Source: Harmothoe impar (taxonomy: Eukaryota > Annelida > Polychaeta > Phyllodocida > Polynoidae). From it: a stretch of 64,000 nt of DNA. Shown here piece after piece: positions 51,046-63,355 of the stretch. The translations under genes and the position numbers were made by a program. The notes under the pieces are model-generated. The model saw nothing but the letters and a program-made list of their open reading frames with translations. It searched no databases and was not told the DNA's origin. How positions within the stretch are numbered: position 1 is the stretch's first letter; the number at the start of each line of letters is the position of its first letter. The DNA is taken from assembly GCA_947462335.1 (NCBI GenBank), contig OX381707.1, positions 66,234,816 to 66,298,815 on the forward strand, read 5' to 3'.

Positions 51046-52076
51046 ATACCATATTTCCTCGTTTATAAGCCCGGGCATAATTATATTGATTTCAAATGGT
51101 AAATTGACCCGGCTTATAAACGGGGCAGGCTTAGATTCGAGGCAGGCTTATATCTTTTTCATCTCCTATATTTCCTTAATTCAAAGAACCACTCTGGCAG
51201 TTTGTCTAAATTTCTCGTATATATATTCATTATATTTACACATTTAATAATATCATGACCAATTTACATATTGCCCTTCCCTATTAAAAGTCCCTACTAA
51301 AAACTGGCTTCATTCATATGAATGAATTGCGAAAATATTCCGATTACACTGAGGAACATTTCTGCACTTTCAGAGAGCAACTGGTAAAAGACCAACTAAT
51401 CTTTGTCAATTCAAGAGTGCTGAATTCAAAAATCATAATGAAATTACTGGGAGTTACTTCTCATTTCTGAGTTATTTGACATTTTAGATGCATAAAATGC
51501 AATAAAACACCTGATACTAGTGAGAAGTTTGGCAGGAAGCTTATTTTTTCCACCATTAAATTTATATATTCTGGGTGATACATGTCTTCAACATCAAGAA
51601 AAAGTGGTATATAGCCACTGAGAACCAATACTGTGCCTATGAAATAACGCTTTTTAACTTCAGATTCTGTGATATCAGATGGTGGTTCAATGAAAACATC
51701 ATTCCCTTGCATTGACATGCTAGATAATCATCATAACAATATTGTGTGACCCTAAACTAAGAGTAGTAGTAGGCTGATACATAGAATATAAAATACACAT
51801 AATAGTTACATTTTTAGAAAATGAAGAAGCAAGAACTTTCATTGTTATCCCTGTTATCAGTGACCTAGACCAATGTGAATTTCAGTGGTTTCATTCCAGT
51901 TGCTTTTTGGCCGTTCCGCAGTGTCATAAGTGGAGTACTGTATTGAAGTTGCCTTCATTGACCAGGCTTACATTCGGACCCTGGCCTATATAAGACCTAG
52001 AACCACTTTTGACCCGGCTAATAAACGAGGCAGGCTTATATTCAGGGCCTGGCTTATATACGGAGAAAAACGGTAT
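51046..52076. mobile_element. Inverted-repeat element (CGTTTATAAGCC family), about 1.03 kb
   Basis: Ends ATACCATATTTCCTCGTTTA and TACGGAGAAAAACGGTAT are inverted. Both arms contain repeated GGCTTATA/CGGGGCAGGCTTA blocks. An 85-codon - strand frame inside (51718-51461) shows no recognisable domain. TACC/GGTA termini suggest a TA-type target. Confidence 0.6.
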
Positions 52077-54952
52077 CATAGTTTTAGGTAGTTCATTCTT
52101 TTTTTGCCACCGTATGCGTAGATTGTCCCTTTAACCTCTGGCATATTCTTTTCATCTATACGGACATATGGCCAAAGAAGTGATGCCGTTTTGAGGCTTA
52201 TGACGTAACAATGTAGCCCAGAAGTCACATGGTGAAAACAGGTAAAACGACCATAATCATTATGATAGTAGCCTTCAGCAGACAGCATTGGACACCAGAG
52301 CCCGTTGTGAGCAACACCTGAGCGGCTCACTCTGCTCCCCAGCCCCCAACATAGACATACACCTACATCCCGAGAGGAGCAGTGACATACAGAACAAGTC
52401 ACCTTCTAGTCAGACATAGGTGTCATCATTGGTAAGTAAAGTAACATTATAGTTATTGTTAGCTGTATCAGTTTATACCCTGTTTTAATCATTGCCAATG
52501 TTCTTTTTCCTTATCACGTTTTGGTGTCTTTTGTAAACTGGCATGGATAGACCCGTTTTCTAACACTCTTGGCGGACCTGATGTCTAATTACCATTAGTG
52601 TAGTGCTCTACTGGAAAGACTGAGATGGGGGAAAATCTTTACAAATAATATACGTTACATTATTTCAAAGATGTCGATACTCATTTTGACCATCGTCCCA
52701 CCAACCGTGAGGTCCCACAAATCTCGTGATATAGTTAACTCTACCGATGCAACCATTACCGAAATAAGGATTGATGCCAGAAGGTCTAAACATACACTTT
52801 ACATGATTGCTATATCTCAGACAACAGATAACTTAAGTTAATTCTCTCGAATGAAAAGAAATTGGAAGATGGGTTGTAAATATATATCCCGATCCCTAGA
52901 TGACTCAAGCAAAGAATAAAGAAATCTTAACGTCTGTTACCTACCGTAGTCTGATGGAGGCAGAAGCTAAACATGGCAAACTATATTGAAATATCACCAT
53001 GGGCTATTTGAGTAATCTTAAGATGGATTACTAGCAGTCAGATTGATAGGGAGGTATCCCGATGTAGCAGGAGGGTATTTACACGAGCTAAACGTCTTTA
53101 CAAATAGAAAGATGATGCGTATAAATGGGGGGGGGGGCAGCAGACAGCACTACCCTGGGTCTTGACTATGAGGAGGGAAAGCTCCTGCTGGCTACCCGTA
53201 TTGCTATACTAAAGATCAGTCAATTAGCTTTAGAGGCCTAGTATAATCTTTGAGGGTGAGGCTTCAACATAGTAATGTATATGAAATTTAACCTTTTCCC
53301 CTACGAAATTGGATTTGCATGACTTGTAGGAAAGAAGTTTGTGATCAGAGCTGAATACCCCTACGTGCTCAAAGTAGAATTGTGATCGGATATATAGCTC
53401 GATGTACATTTCCCATATCGTATTACATCTATGATGCCTTTGTTAAGGGGCTTCTCTCCGGATATTACCAGTGATTTCTTTCATACATTCTTATATCTCT
53501 TTAATAGGGGACTTCATGGGATAAATATACTGTAACTATTTGGTCAAAGTAGCCATTAATGCTCAATCCAATGCGGGGGAAGGGGGCCTGCATGCAAAGG
53601 GAATGGAAACAACCCCTGGTTGACAAGATGCGTCCTGACAAGATGCATCTTTGCACACGTCACGAAAGCTTGAGCATTTTGATGCTTATCACCCTTTACC
53701 CTTTAAAGATGTTAAGACCCAATATAACTTATCCATTGAAAGCCTATAATATACCATTTACATGGATTGCCCTTGGCTGTTTATGCATATTCTAAGTATA
53801 CACCAACAATGCACCCAGAGGCCTTATTCAACTGTTAGCACTGCATTTCACCTCAAATTACATGGTATACACTCATGTGAAAGTCCAACCTATTTACCCA
53901 CCTGTAACTTGTAAGACAGGCAGAACAACTCCCCCACTCAACAACACATGGGTAGCACTCAACACCTCAGCCTATGGAGAGCTATGAGGCTTTTATCTGA
54001 CAAAATTGTCTTTATCTGACAAAAGTGAAACCCTGCATTAGGTCTTTATCTAACAAACCCTAAATGTGTCTATCTAACACTGTAACAACTATCTTCTCAC
54101 GGGAAATGACACATTGGTGGTTTGAGGTACTCAGTTAGGCTTGTGAAAAGGCAGTATAATACATGTAATTGTGATATGTATCTCAATGAAAGAGATATTG
54201 GAGATATAACAGCAGTCACATACCATTCATCATTATAAAATTGTAGAAACTGTTGTGGTACTTATATCCTTCTATACTTAATGGTTGGATACGAGTCTCT
54301 TGTTTCCGCTATTGGTCAGGTCATTTGCGCGCGCCAAACCTCTGTTACCCGGTAAGGGGCGCCCCCTATGTTATGTATCTAGGCGGAGTGTGTACGTTGG
54401 TTACCACCTTTGTTTACGCCAGAGCGCCGCCCAGAGAGGTGGGACAGCTCACTGCTCGCTTGCTTTGTGTCATATATTTATATTGTGGTTAGTTAATTTA
54501 TTTTTATGGTTGCCATGGTAACCCAAGTAGGTTTTAAAAAAAGATGTATAGCAAATGTTGCAACAATATATTCAGGTATAAGTCAATCTGCCAATGACGA
54601 TGTAGATAATTGACATTGGTCAAATAATTCTGGGCATGAACAGGTTAAAAGCACATTTTTATCTTTGAAAAGTCTACAAAATATTGATGAAATCATGTTG
54701 ATTTTCTGTCAGGTCAGGCAGATCTTCATTAGTTCATATAAAGAGAAATCAAGGCAGAGCCAAATCAGTCAGGTTGTCATTTCACGGTATTTGGGACACA
54801 GAGGGCCAAAAATTATTTCATTTGCAAAGCACTATTCTTTACATATTATTGTTCCTCACATATTGAACTTTCATAAAAAGTAATGGTTTGAACAGGTTGA
54901 TAAATTGACAATAGGGATATCAGACATCGCTTAAAATGTACCCTGAATTTGT
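52077..54952. other. Non-coding stretch
   Basis: No gene supported. A 108-codon - strand frame (52402-52076) has no recognised domain. A consensus GTAAGT is at 52433 on the + strand. Short TTTATCTGACAAA repeats occur near 53990-54060. Confidence 0.4.
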
Positions 54953-56554
54953 GTGATGGACGGGACATTTGTTATTTGATCCCATATCAGAAATTACTTA
55001 CTGCTGTTTATATTTCTCTACTTTATGATCATCAGTATGGACAACCCTAACATTTGCACACTTTTTACAGTAATATTATTGGTAGATTTGTAAGAATCTT
55101 GCATAATGTGTCCCGTCTGTCCCGTCCGGCACATTTTTTTCTAAAAGGTTACCCTTACAAAAAATATATCTGTTCAATACTTTCCTCACTCAGTTTTCTC
55201 TGTTACCTTGTCAAGCTCTTTCATATGATATACTTTTTATTTTGGTAAATTGTCTGGAAATTTGTCAAAATGACCATCAATGACCATTGTGACGGACGGG
55301 ACAATACAGAATAAAAATCAGTAATTGGTCGAACACTCTTACAGAATAACTTTGAAGTAACCCAGTAAACAAAAAACGTTATACAACATTTTGTAACGTT
55401 ATTTAACGTTATATAACGTTTCTCTAAGGCTCCTCACTATGGCATAACGTTATACACAGTTTTAGAACGTTATTTTGACGTAAAATAACGTTTTTTTGTT
55501 AGCTGGGAAGCCTATCTTTACTCAGATGGTGTGCCACACTGGTACCAATATGATCTCACATCCATTGGGTGATTATGTTGTGGAAGAAATGATTATATCC
55601 TATGAAAAGCAAATATCTGTGACTTCTGGGCCTGTCCCATCCGTCACACTGCTCCAATCCCACAAATTGTCAAAAGATGTTGTTAAATATCATTTATTAC
55701 CAAATTGATATGTTTGTACTGACCCAAATGTACAATATATGTAGACAAATTAAGGAATTCATCACTTTAGCTCATATAAAATGTTGAAATCCCATTGTGA
55801 CGGACGGGACAGAAGCAGACAAGCCCAAGAAAAAATCGTAAAACAATTGTCAATATTGTGTTCATTTCAGTGTTTTCTTTGGCCATATAGTATATATGAT
55901 GATTGGGCACATGAATTAAGTCCTTAATTTGCTTCTATGCTATCCAAATACTTTTTGAGCAAGATTATTGGATATTTCAACAATTTTTCTTCATATATTT
56001 TGTCTATAGATCACACTTCATATGAAAATATATATAAATTGACAAAATCTTTGGTAAAATGTATTCATCTAAATCCCCTAAGTTGCAGCAATGCCATAAT
56101 ACCCTCTGTTGTCAGCTGTTAATTTTGTTAAGTGGTCTTAAAATGGAGTGGACAAACCTGTCCCGTCCATCACGCAGGCCCTGTCTTATCCGTCACACAC
56201 ACATTTATACCAGTATCCAAATAGATATTCAAGATATACTTTCCAGCAAATTATTAATTTTAAGGTCAACCTATTAGTAACCTATTGTATTTGTATCTTA
56301 AGCATTTACTCTGTAAAATTCACAGTGGTTGAGCAAAACATAAACCCTTCCAAAAGTCATGTCCACATTGTGCCCCGTCCGTCACGCTCCTTTAAATACT
56401 CACAGATTCTGTTCTAAACAGGCTAGGTACATATATTTTACACAGAAATGTAGATATTGTCCCTCTCCATATGCCTATTTCATAGCTCTAGTCATCCCAT
56501 AAATACCCTGCCCCTTACAGGGCAAAAACCTCTCTGATTTGTCCCGTCCGTCAC
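54953..56554. repeat. Cluster of GTCCCGTCCGTCAC motifs in both orientations
   Basis: Copies of the 14-mer or its complement GTGACGGACGGGAC, with zero to about three mismatches, lie at about 54953, 55109-55132 (paired), 55289, 55634, 55797, 56160, 56183, 56372 and 56541. The sequence between them is AT-rich and not obviously repeated. The GC-rich motifs in AT-rich DNA are conspicuous. Confidence 0.75.
55361..55507. mobile_element. Second copy of the AACGTTAT MITE
   Basis: The 147-base palindromic element CCCAGTAAACAAAAAACG...CTGGG is the reverse of the copy at 14274-14419 and shares the GGAGCCTTAGAGAAACGTTA-type core. Flanks are AA on both sides rather than TA. Confidence 0.75.
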
Positions 56555-58316
56555 AAAGCGAATACTGTGAAATGCCCAGTTACAGATGCATTATTATGCA
56601 TAATCATAAAGGATGAGTTAACACTTTCATGCCCAGAACTCCTAAAATGTGCGCTTTTACACCTATATTTTCAGGAGACCACCCTGGGTTGGCTAGAACT
56701 CACAACAGTACATTAACTTGTCCCTTGTGCCTGTTAAGGGACACAATGTGTATAGGATTAGTTAGCCTAGTACTTTTTACTTAGTTAGCCTAGTCATTTC
56801 GTCTCACAACAGACTGAGTTAGCTTAGTCACATCAACATTGTTAGCCTAGTCTTCAATCTTTATTTCAGGCTGATTTCTCTATTATTGCATTGATTTAAT
56901 GAGGCTAGCAGTTACCTACTTGACCCCATGTACTTAAACTAAAGGCAAAATCTGTGAGTATTGCTTAACCACCGGCGGCCATGATGGATCAGCTAACTAT
57001 AGATTCCAGGTCCAGTCTCCTCCCACCTAGCAAATTAGTTTGACTTCTGAAACGTGCACCCTGTGTGACTGTTGTCCTATGTAACTAATTGGCACAATAT
57101 GACACTATACACCATAGGGAAAGAAGTGGCACATATTCACACATATTCACACACATTCACACAGCATCATGTACAATGGCACAACAATTGGCACAAACCA
57201 TATTGTTCCACTTTTTTTTATTTGAAAAAAAAGTGGAAAGTCTGTTTAGTTTGTTATACTCATTATATTGTGGACGCTCTTCTGTTTGTGGGCATGCTAA
57301 TTATATTCACCAAGACCTTTATCCAAATAAGATTACCAGAAGAAAGGTGTCTATGGTCTTTCCCTCTTATTGCCACTTTGATTAAAATCATAATTATGGC
57401 AGGTATTTCAATATCTAATGAAACTCGATAGAATTAGAAGTGTATACTATGGCCAGGTCTTAGATACATTGAAAAGATGTTATTATCGTTTTACACAATG
57501 ATAATGATTCCATTTTACCCATAAGAATATCAAGGAACAACAAAGATGGCACCTGGTGTCAAAACCCTGCTCTAGTTTAACCTGACAAAGTGTTGATGGT
57601 TATGTTTGATGTTGTGTGAGTGTGTGCCAGAAGGGAAACTAGGTGACACTGCATCACACAAATGGTTATTATAGACCAGGTACATACATACTCATCAGCC
57701 TTATGTTGAAACGCAAGGAACCTGATTGAAAGAGTTTGCACAAACCAGCAGTACACACACCAATTTTTGAGTTTCACATATTTTTATTTGGCTTAAAGTA
57801 CATAATACACATTACGTTTTTCAGCAGTAGCCAAAGGATGAAAAAATACATTTCTACACAAAATTACATCTTATTTCAAATTGCATAACAGATGAACAAT
57901 CATACAGTTTACTCATGTAAATCATGAGCGCCTCAACCTCAAATAAAAGCCCTTTACTAGCTCCCACACAGAAAAAACAACATATGGTTATCACAGGCAG
58001 TAATGCGGACAGCTAGCTTACACGCATTTCCATGGGCTGGATCATTGAATGACTAGTCATGGTAAGAAGAGAAAATTTCAACAGTAGTACCAACAATTGA
58101 GCCCAAATTATTTCATTAGCAGCCTAACAATCAGCTGTTGCTCAATCATATGGGTTTAACTACAGTAGAACAATACAATCATGTAAGTTACTTTCATTCA
58201 AAGGTATCAACTACTCTGTATTTTGATTCTTACTTGAAATACATATGTACAATGAGGCAAACTACTCTCGTTACATAACATTCATTGTTTTACAAGGGAC
58301 ATAAACTTCTCCTTTG
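56555..58316. other. Non-coding stretch
   Basis: No supported gene. GTTAGCCTAGT-type repeats recur at about 56758-56855. The last 500 bases may be the decayed 3' untranslated part of the LINE that follows on the - strand. Confidence 0.4.
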
Positions 58317-60263
58317 TCACTTGGTGCTGAGTTTGGCATCCAATTTGCTCCATTGAAAGTAGCTACGGTATAAAGGGCTATTCCTATATTTAGCACCCTT
58401 AGGTTTTTGCAACCTAAATTTAATTTTATCATTATTCCTGAGGACTCTTACAGGGGCAAAGGACATTGTCAGGATTTTGCAAATGTTTGTACATTTGACT
58501 GAGTAAATTAACCCGTCGCCATTCACTTAAGAACTTACGTTACAACTACAACATGTAGATCCACAAGCGTTGTCAACCTCGGATCTCTTATATTATGACA
58601 TATTCTTCAGCAATGGTGTTTGTAATTCAGTTATAATATCATCATTTGCACTTTCTAATACAAAATTCCCATTATCAATTAAAGGTATTATTATCTGCTT
58701 ATAGATTAGGAGGGCAAGGTCCTTATCAATGTACTTCCTTAAATGCTGCAGATTCTTACATCTATATTGAACTGAGGCAATAACCTTCCTTCCCTGAGGT
58801 TCAAAACTGAGAGTGTTGTCTATAATTTACTTCCGCCCAAAATCTATGGGGATCGTCTGAAAACTTATATAATTTGTCCCTAACTTCATGTTTATGATTT
58901 GCCACAAGAATAGATTTTATTCTTTTATCTAAGGCCCTAACTACTATAGTATTTACATTAAAGATACCGTCTCTAACCTTACGAGATTTCCTTAAATACT
59001 TATTTTATACTTTAGTCAACCTGTCTACCTCTGTGTTTAAATTTGGGACTATTTCTTAGTTTAGTATTCACGTTAGGACCGCCCATAAACCTGGGGCTCG
59101 ATCCATAACAATGTACGACAGTTAAATACTGTTACGACAGAAGAATACCATTTCACGTTAAAATGAGGAGGTGTAGTACATTTCAATATGGGTAAGGTAA
59201 TGATATGTTCCTTTTGCAGTCGTAAGGTCATATTTAGTGCATTTCACAATGCTGTCGTAACAAATATATCTGCTCATGAAGTCTTAAAAAACAAGGGTAA
59301 TAGGTGGTCGTAAGTATGGTTTAGGTCATTTCACAACAGATGGCTGAGACAGGGTTCAATCTCATCTCAGCCAATGACTTTTTCTCCATTTGAAGGTGTA
59401 TACCTTCCAAACCCAGTGCAAAAGAAAGAGAAACATGTACTGCACTATGTCAATATATTGTGTATTATTATATAATGCTTTATCCAGTGGATGTGATATA
59501 AATAAAACATTGGTCGTTATAAGAAATCATACTGTATTTTGTATATCACATGGTGCAGTGGGATAACATGACAGTGGGATAGGAAGGAAATTTCCGACCT
59601 GGTTTATTTACTATTTTTATTATATGCTATATAGAAATATATATTTGGTGCAGTGTGGCATTTCCTCAACATTCTCTGTATGACTAGGTGGGAACTCCTC
59701 ACCGGAAATGACGTCATATTGACGGGAAACACCCCAATATTGCAATAAATATTGAGATAAATTGGTTTCCCCCACATTGTACGACAGGGGCACATATGAT
59801 TTCAATTATACTTTACAACTGCATATGTTGCCAATCGTAAATCAATTTACTTCTGACTGTTTTTAAAGGAGATACTACTTCCCCTTGTGAAATGGGTATG
59901 CAATCGTTTTTTCTAAAAGTCGTAGCTTTACTTATGACTGTGACCCAAAAATTAACTTAATAGTATAAACTTATGAATCGAGGCCCAGATTTCCCTGTTC
60001 CTCAGGCCTTGGGATTTGGCAATTTCCTCCAATTTCTTATAGCAAACGTTGATATTACCGTGAGGTTGGCGATAAATGGTAAGAATAAAACGAAACTTAT
60101 GACTCTGAAATTTAGTTAAAATACCCAAACATTCCATGTCTTTGTTAACAAACGTAAACTCATCACAGATGGTAGTATATGGAACATATCTGGCTGGTAC
60201 ATAACATCCTACACCTCCACTTTTCCTGAATGCATTCGGACGATCACAGCAGAAAAGGGTCAT
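58317..60263 (-). pseudogene. Decayed LINE (non-LTR retrotransposon), 5'-to-3' on - strand
   Basis: Frames read on the - strand give, in order: an endonuclease piece (60263-59952) with SGGVGCYVPARY and ILTIYRQPHG; after a nested element, a linker piece near 58800-59050 (DKLYKFSDDPHRFWAEV type); a post-RT piece near 58600-58790 (LRKYIDKDLALLIYKQ type); and the typical ORF2 C-terminus at 58526-58317 (KYRNSPLYRSYFQWSKLDAKL). The main RT core is missing and several stops and frameshifts separate the parts. The clade was not determined. Confidence 0.6.
59092..59987. mobile_element. Foldback element nested in the LINE
   Basis: Inverted ends TGGGGCTCGATCCATAA and TTATGAATCGAGGCCCA bound about 0.9 kb that splits the LINE endonuclease region. 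The interior holds TACGACAG/GTCGTAA-type motifs and no transposase. Confidence 0.65.
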
Positions 60264-60269
60264 GTTAGC

Positions 60270-60415
60270 GGCTTGATAGAAAAGGGTTTATTTAGGGCAG
60301 ATTAAGATATAAATGAGCTACTAACTACTAATGTAAAGTGTTGTAACATCCATGAACCTTTTAAGCCAATTCTTATCTTCAAATGCCCTTAATAAACCCT
60401 TTTCTATCAAGCCGG
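60270..60415. mobile_element. Short MITE with 28-base inverted ends
   Basis: GGCTTGATAGAAAAGGGTTT at 60270 and its inverse ending at 60415 enclose 146 bases. It abuts the upstream edge of the LINE fragment. Confidence 0.75.
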
Positions 60416-60510
60416 TCAAAGCTGGCACCAGGTCAAAGCTAGCACCCGGTCAAAGCTGGCACCCGGTCAAAGACGTTCACACTTAGCCCCATCTCATGAG
60501 ACACAGCCTT
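60416..60510. repeat. Fragment of the GGTCAAAG foldback family
   Basis: Three GGTCAAAGCTGGCACC-type units then GGTCAAAGACGTT and CTCATGAGACACAGCC, matching the right arm of 3690-4018 but with a different subrepeat core. Confidence 0.6.
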
Positions 60511-61167
60511 CGGAGTGGTTAAAAGTGACCCGGTGACCTGGGCTGTTTTCCAGGTGACCTGGCAACCTGGCGACCTGGCGACCTTTTTAAAATGTTCTGC
60601 CTTGATAAATTTTATTCTGAAGTCATTGATTTAGCCCCTAATGCATCGAGGTGCATAGATGATAATGCAACATTGGCCATGGTTTGGAAGCCAGAGTGGG
60701 ACAGTAGTACTTGAGGCAGTAGGGGAGTGAGGGAGAAATGTTTGAGTTTGAAAAGGAACAAGTTGCCCCTCTCATAAAATGCCACTATTACAACGATATA
60801 CGGACCACAACATTTTACTGGATGCCAGGCTATATACAATACATGATAAATGAACACATTGTGTGTCTATATCAAATTTAAAAAAACAGCAGGTGGCGAC
60901 ACTTCATAATTGGCTACACAGAAAAAAGGGCAGTACATACATAGCTATAATAAATAGGTAACGTGTAGAGAAGTTAGTAAAAGGCATAGGTATCGATCAG
61001 ACCATGATGACTTCATATAATAAAATAGCAGCTTCTATTCTTAGCATATAAAGATATACTCAGTCAGAAGGCTAGAGACAATACACATGCAATACACCTA
61101 TCACAGCTTACACACCATTCAATGTTGAACAATACTCATTCAATCAGGTAAAATCCCTGTTTCCAAT

Positions 61168-61377
61168 TCACTCTTTGATCTTAGATACAAGCGTTGTCAA
61201 ATTCTGGGTGGCCGCCGTCAGTTTATCCCATAGAAACCTACCACAGTATAAAGAACTATCTCTATATAACTGTCCACTTTTAATTACAAAATGGCAGTAC
61301 TCAAGATTGGGTAGCACTATTATTTTGAAAAGCAGCACAGCTATATCTTTATCGAGGAATTTCTTTTGATGTCTCAA
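61168..61377 (-). pseudogene. LINE ORF2 C-terminal fragment
   Basis: The 69-codon frame contains FLDKDIAVLLFKIIVLPNLEYCHFVI joined directly to YRDSSLYCGRFLWDKL. Both match the post-RT and terminal parts of LINE ORF2 proteins and resemble the corresponding pieces of the LINE at 58317-60263, with the part between deleted. Confidence 0.55.
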
Positions 61378-63355
61378 GTTGGACAGTTTAAATTTACCAC
61401 ATTTTTACTATTTTCTCACAATTTGAACCAAAGTCTAATGCACTATCTTGATGTTATAACACGTACATTTAGTATAGATCACCCAAGGTCAAAGATGCAA
61501 ATCTCACACATAAGGTGTATATAATGAAATATTAGTTGAGGTCAGCAATCAATCAAATCATGGGGGAGGCATAAAGGCCGTGTGGCTATGTAGTGTCCGG
61601 TAGACCACCAAATATAATTGTAAGTTAAGTGCATACCAGCAGGAATTGTAAATTAGATTGCTCATGTTCCTGGGTTAGGGGGTTATTAAATTCAACGTCT
61701 CACCATTAATTTTCTATTACTGTAGTATCATACCTAACATCTTCATGTACCATTATAATTCCGAATTTGCATTTACTGGGAGTAAATTGAAGGAGACTAA
61801 CACCAGCCAAACACCATGGGCGCCGCCATTATCAGAATAATTGACACCGGTGGGCCCTGGAGCACATAAAGTGTTGATCCGGTCACCTACGTCACATTAT
61901 TATAGGTAGGTTAATCATGGGCCCCATTTCCGGGTCAGTATGCATCACAGGAAGATTGTCTCTTTTTCCTTTCTGACCCATCTGATATAAATTGATAAAA
62001 TAAATACAACTGTAGTGCAGACAGGTAGATTGGAATGGTTTCTAAAGGGGAGGCACTGATGATACCTTCACAGAAAAGGGAGCCAATCATGAGAATTTTC
62101 ATTTGTGTTTGTAGGACGTTATATATGTGGACTCTCCTGACAGAGCAGATTTTGTGGGTATCTTATTATACTTTGTGTCACAACAATTACTATATAAAAC
62201 CGTCCCTAATTAAGTTACATCACTTTTGCTGGCAATTTATATGGTCAGGTACCACCTAAAACTAGATGGAATATAGGTTTGTGAGTAATGTTATTTTCGT
62301 TTGGTGTAAAAATATGCTGGCAAGAATTGGCTAAACCGGTTCTCCTGACGGTGCCGATGAACCCAGTAAGGCCCCTGTTCATTGGGATTACAACAAGAAA
62401 TATGATATTCATGTCGTACTAAGAATGAGTGCCTGTACTGAAGGTCTCAACCAAACAGATTCTGAAAACAGCTACTTAATCAAGGACATAATTTATCCTC
62501 TAAATGAGAGCAATATCCCTACAGCACACAGCATGATAGGTCCAGCTAAAGACACTCCAGTAGCCAGAGCAGTAGAGGTAGAGTGCACATGGTAGAAAGT
62601 GACACATCTTAATTTTTAAAAATCATAGAAAAAAGGCTATCAATGATAGGTGCATAATGTTTGCAGTTATGGATTCTACTTGATCCCCTTAACATATTGT
62701 AGGATACTTGATGCTATAATCATAACAATTTCCCAAAAACCCGTTGTCCTACCTATAATCATCTACACATAGAAACTCAAACACACAGTCAGAGTCATAG
62801 GGAATACATAGGCTCAACCTGCAAACCCTCCTTGAAGGTGTATTTTCTGTGAATCTGGGCTTAAGACACACAGAGCATGTAGGGCATACTATGCTTGATC
62901 CTTTTCTGGTATGTTAATACATGAATGTTAAAGAAAGCAGAGATATGACCCCGATATGACCACATCTAAAAATAGTGCAAACACTGACCCACTTAGCCGA
63001 GGCCGTGTGTGTATGGGGGGTGCAAAGGGGTCCCCCCTGAGGTCGGAAAGTCGCCAAAATTAAGGGCCACATGTCACAAAGTCGCTAAAAATTGAGGGAG
63101 CACCCTTTCCTTTTACCTTCAAGAGAAGTGGGTGCGCCCGCCCCTTTCCTCTGGATCCACCATTGTTCAATATTGTACCTCAACCTACCTTCCACCTGAC
63201 CCAATCACAATAATATGTACATTTTGTGATGACTGAGTCTGATACCGTAATGACCTTTATTACATTCAAAGGCCAATAGTAATGATCTCAGCTTCAGAAT
63301 ACACATTTTTCTTTTAAGGTCTGGATCTGGTGTTCTGACGTTCTACAGCAAGACC
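61378..63355. other. Non-coding stretch upstream of the GPCR
   Basis: No other gene seen. A pyrimidine-AG (GACGTTCTACAG) just before the GPCR start, at about 63337-63348, may be the acceptor of an untranslated first intron. Confidence 0.45.

Noticed and set aside
52076..52402. 108-codon - strand frame as a host gene
   Set aside because: No recognisable domain, cysteine-rich start is unsupported and the 3' end runs into the edge of a repeat element.
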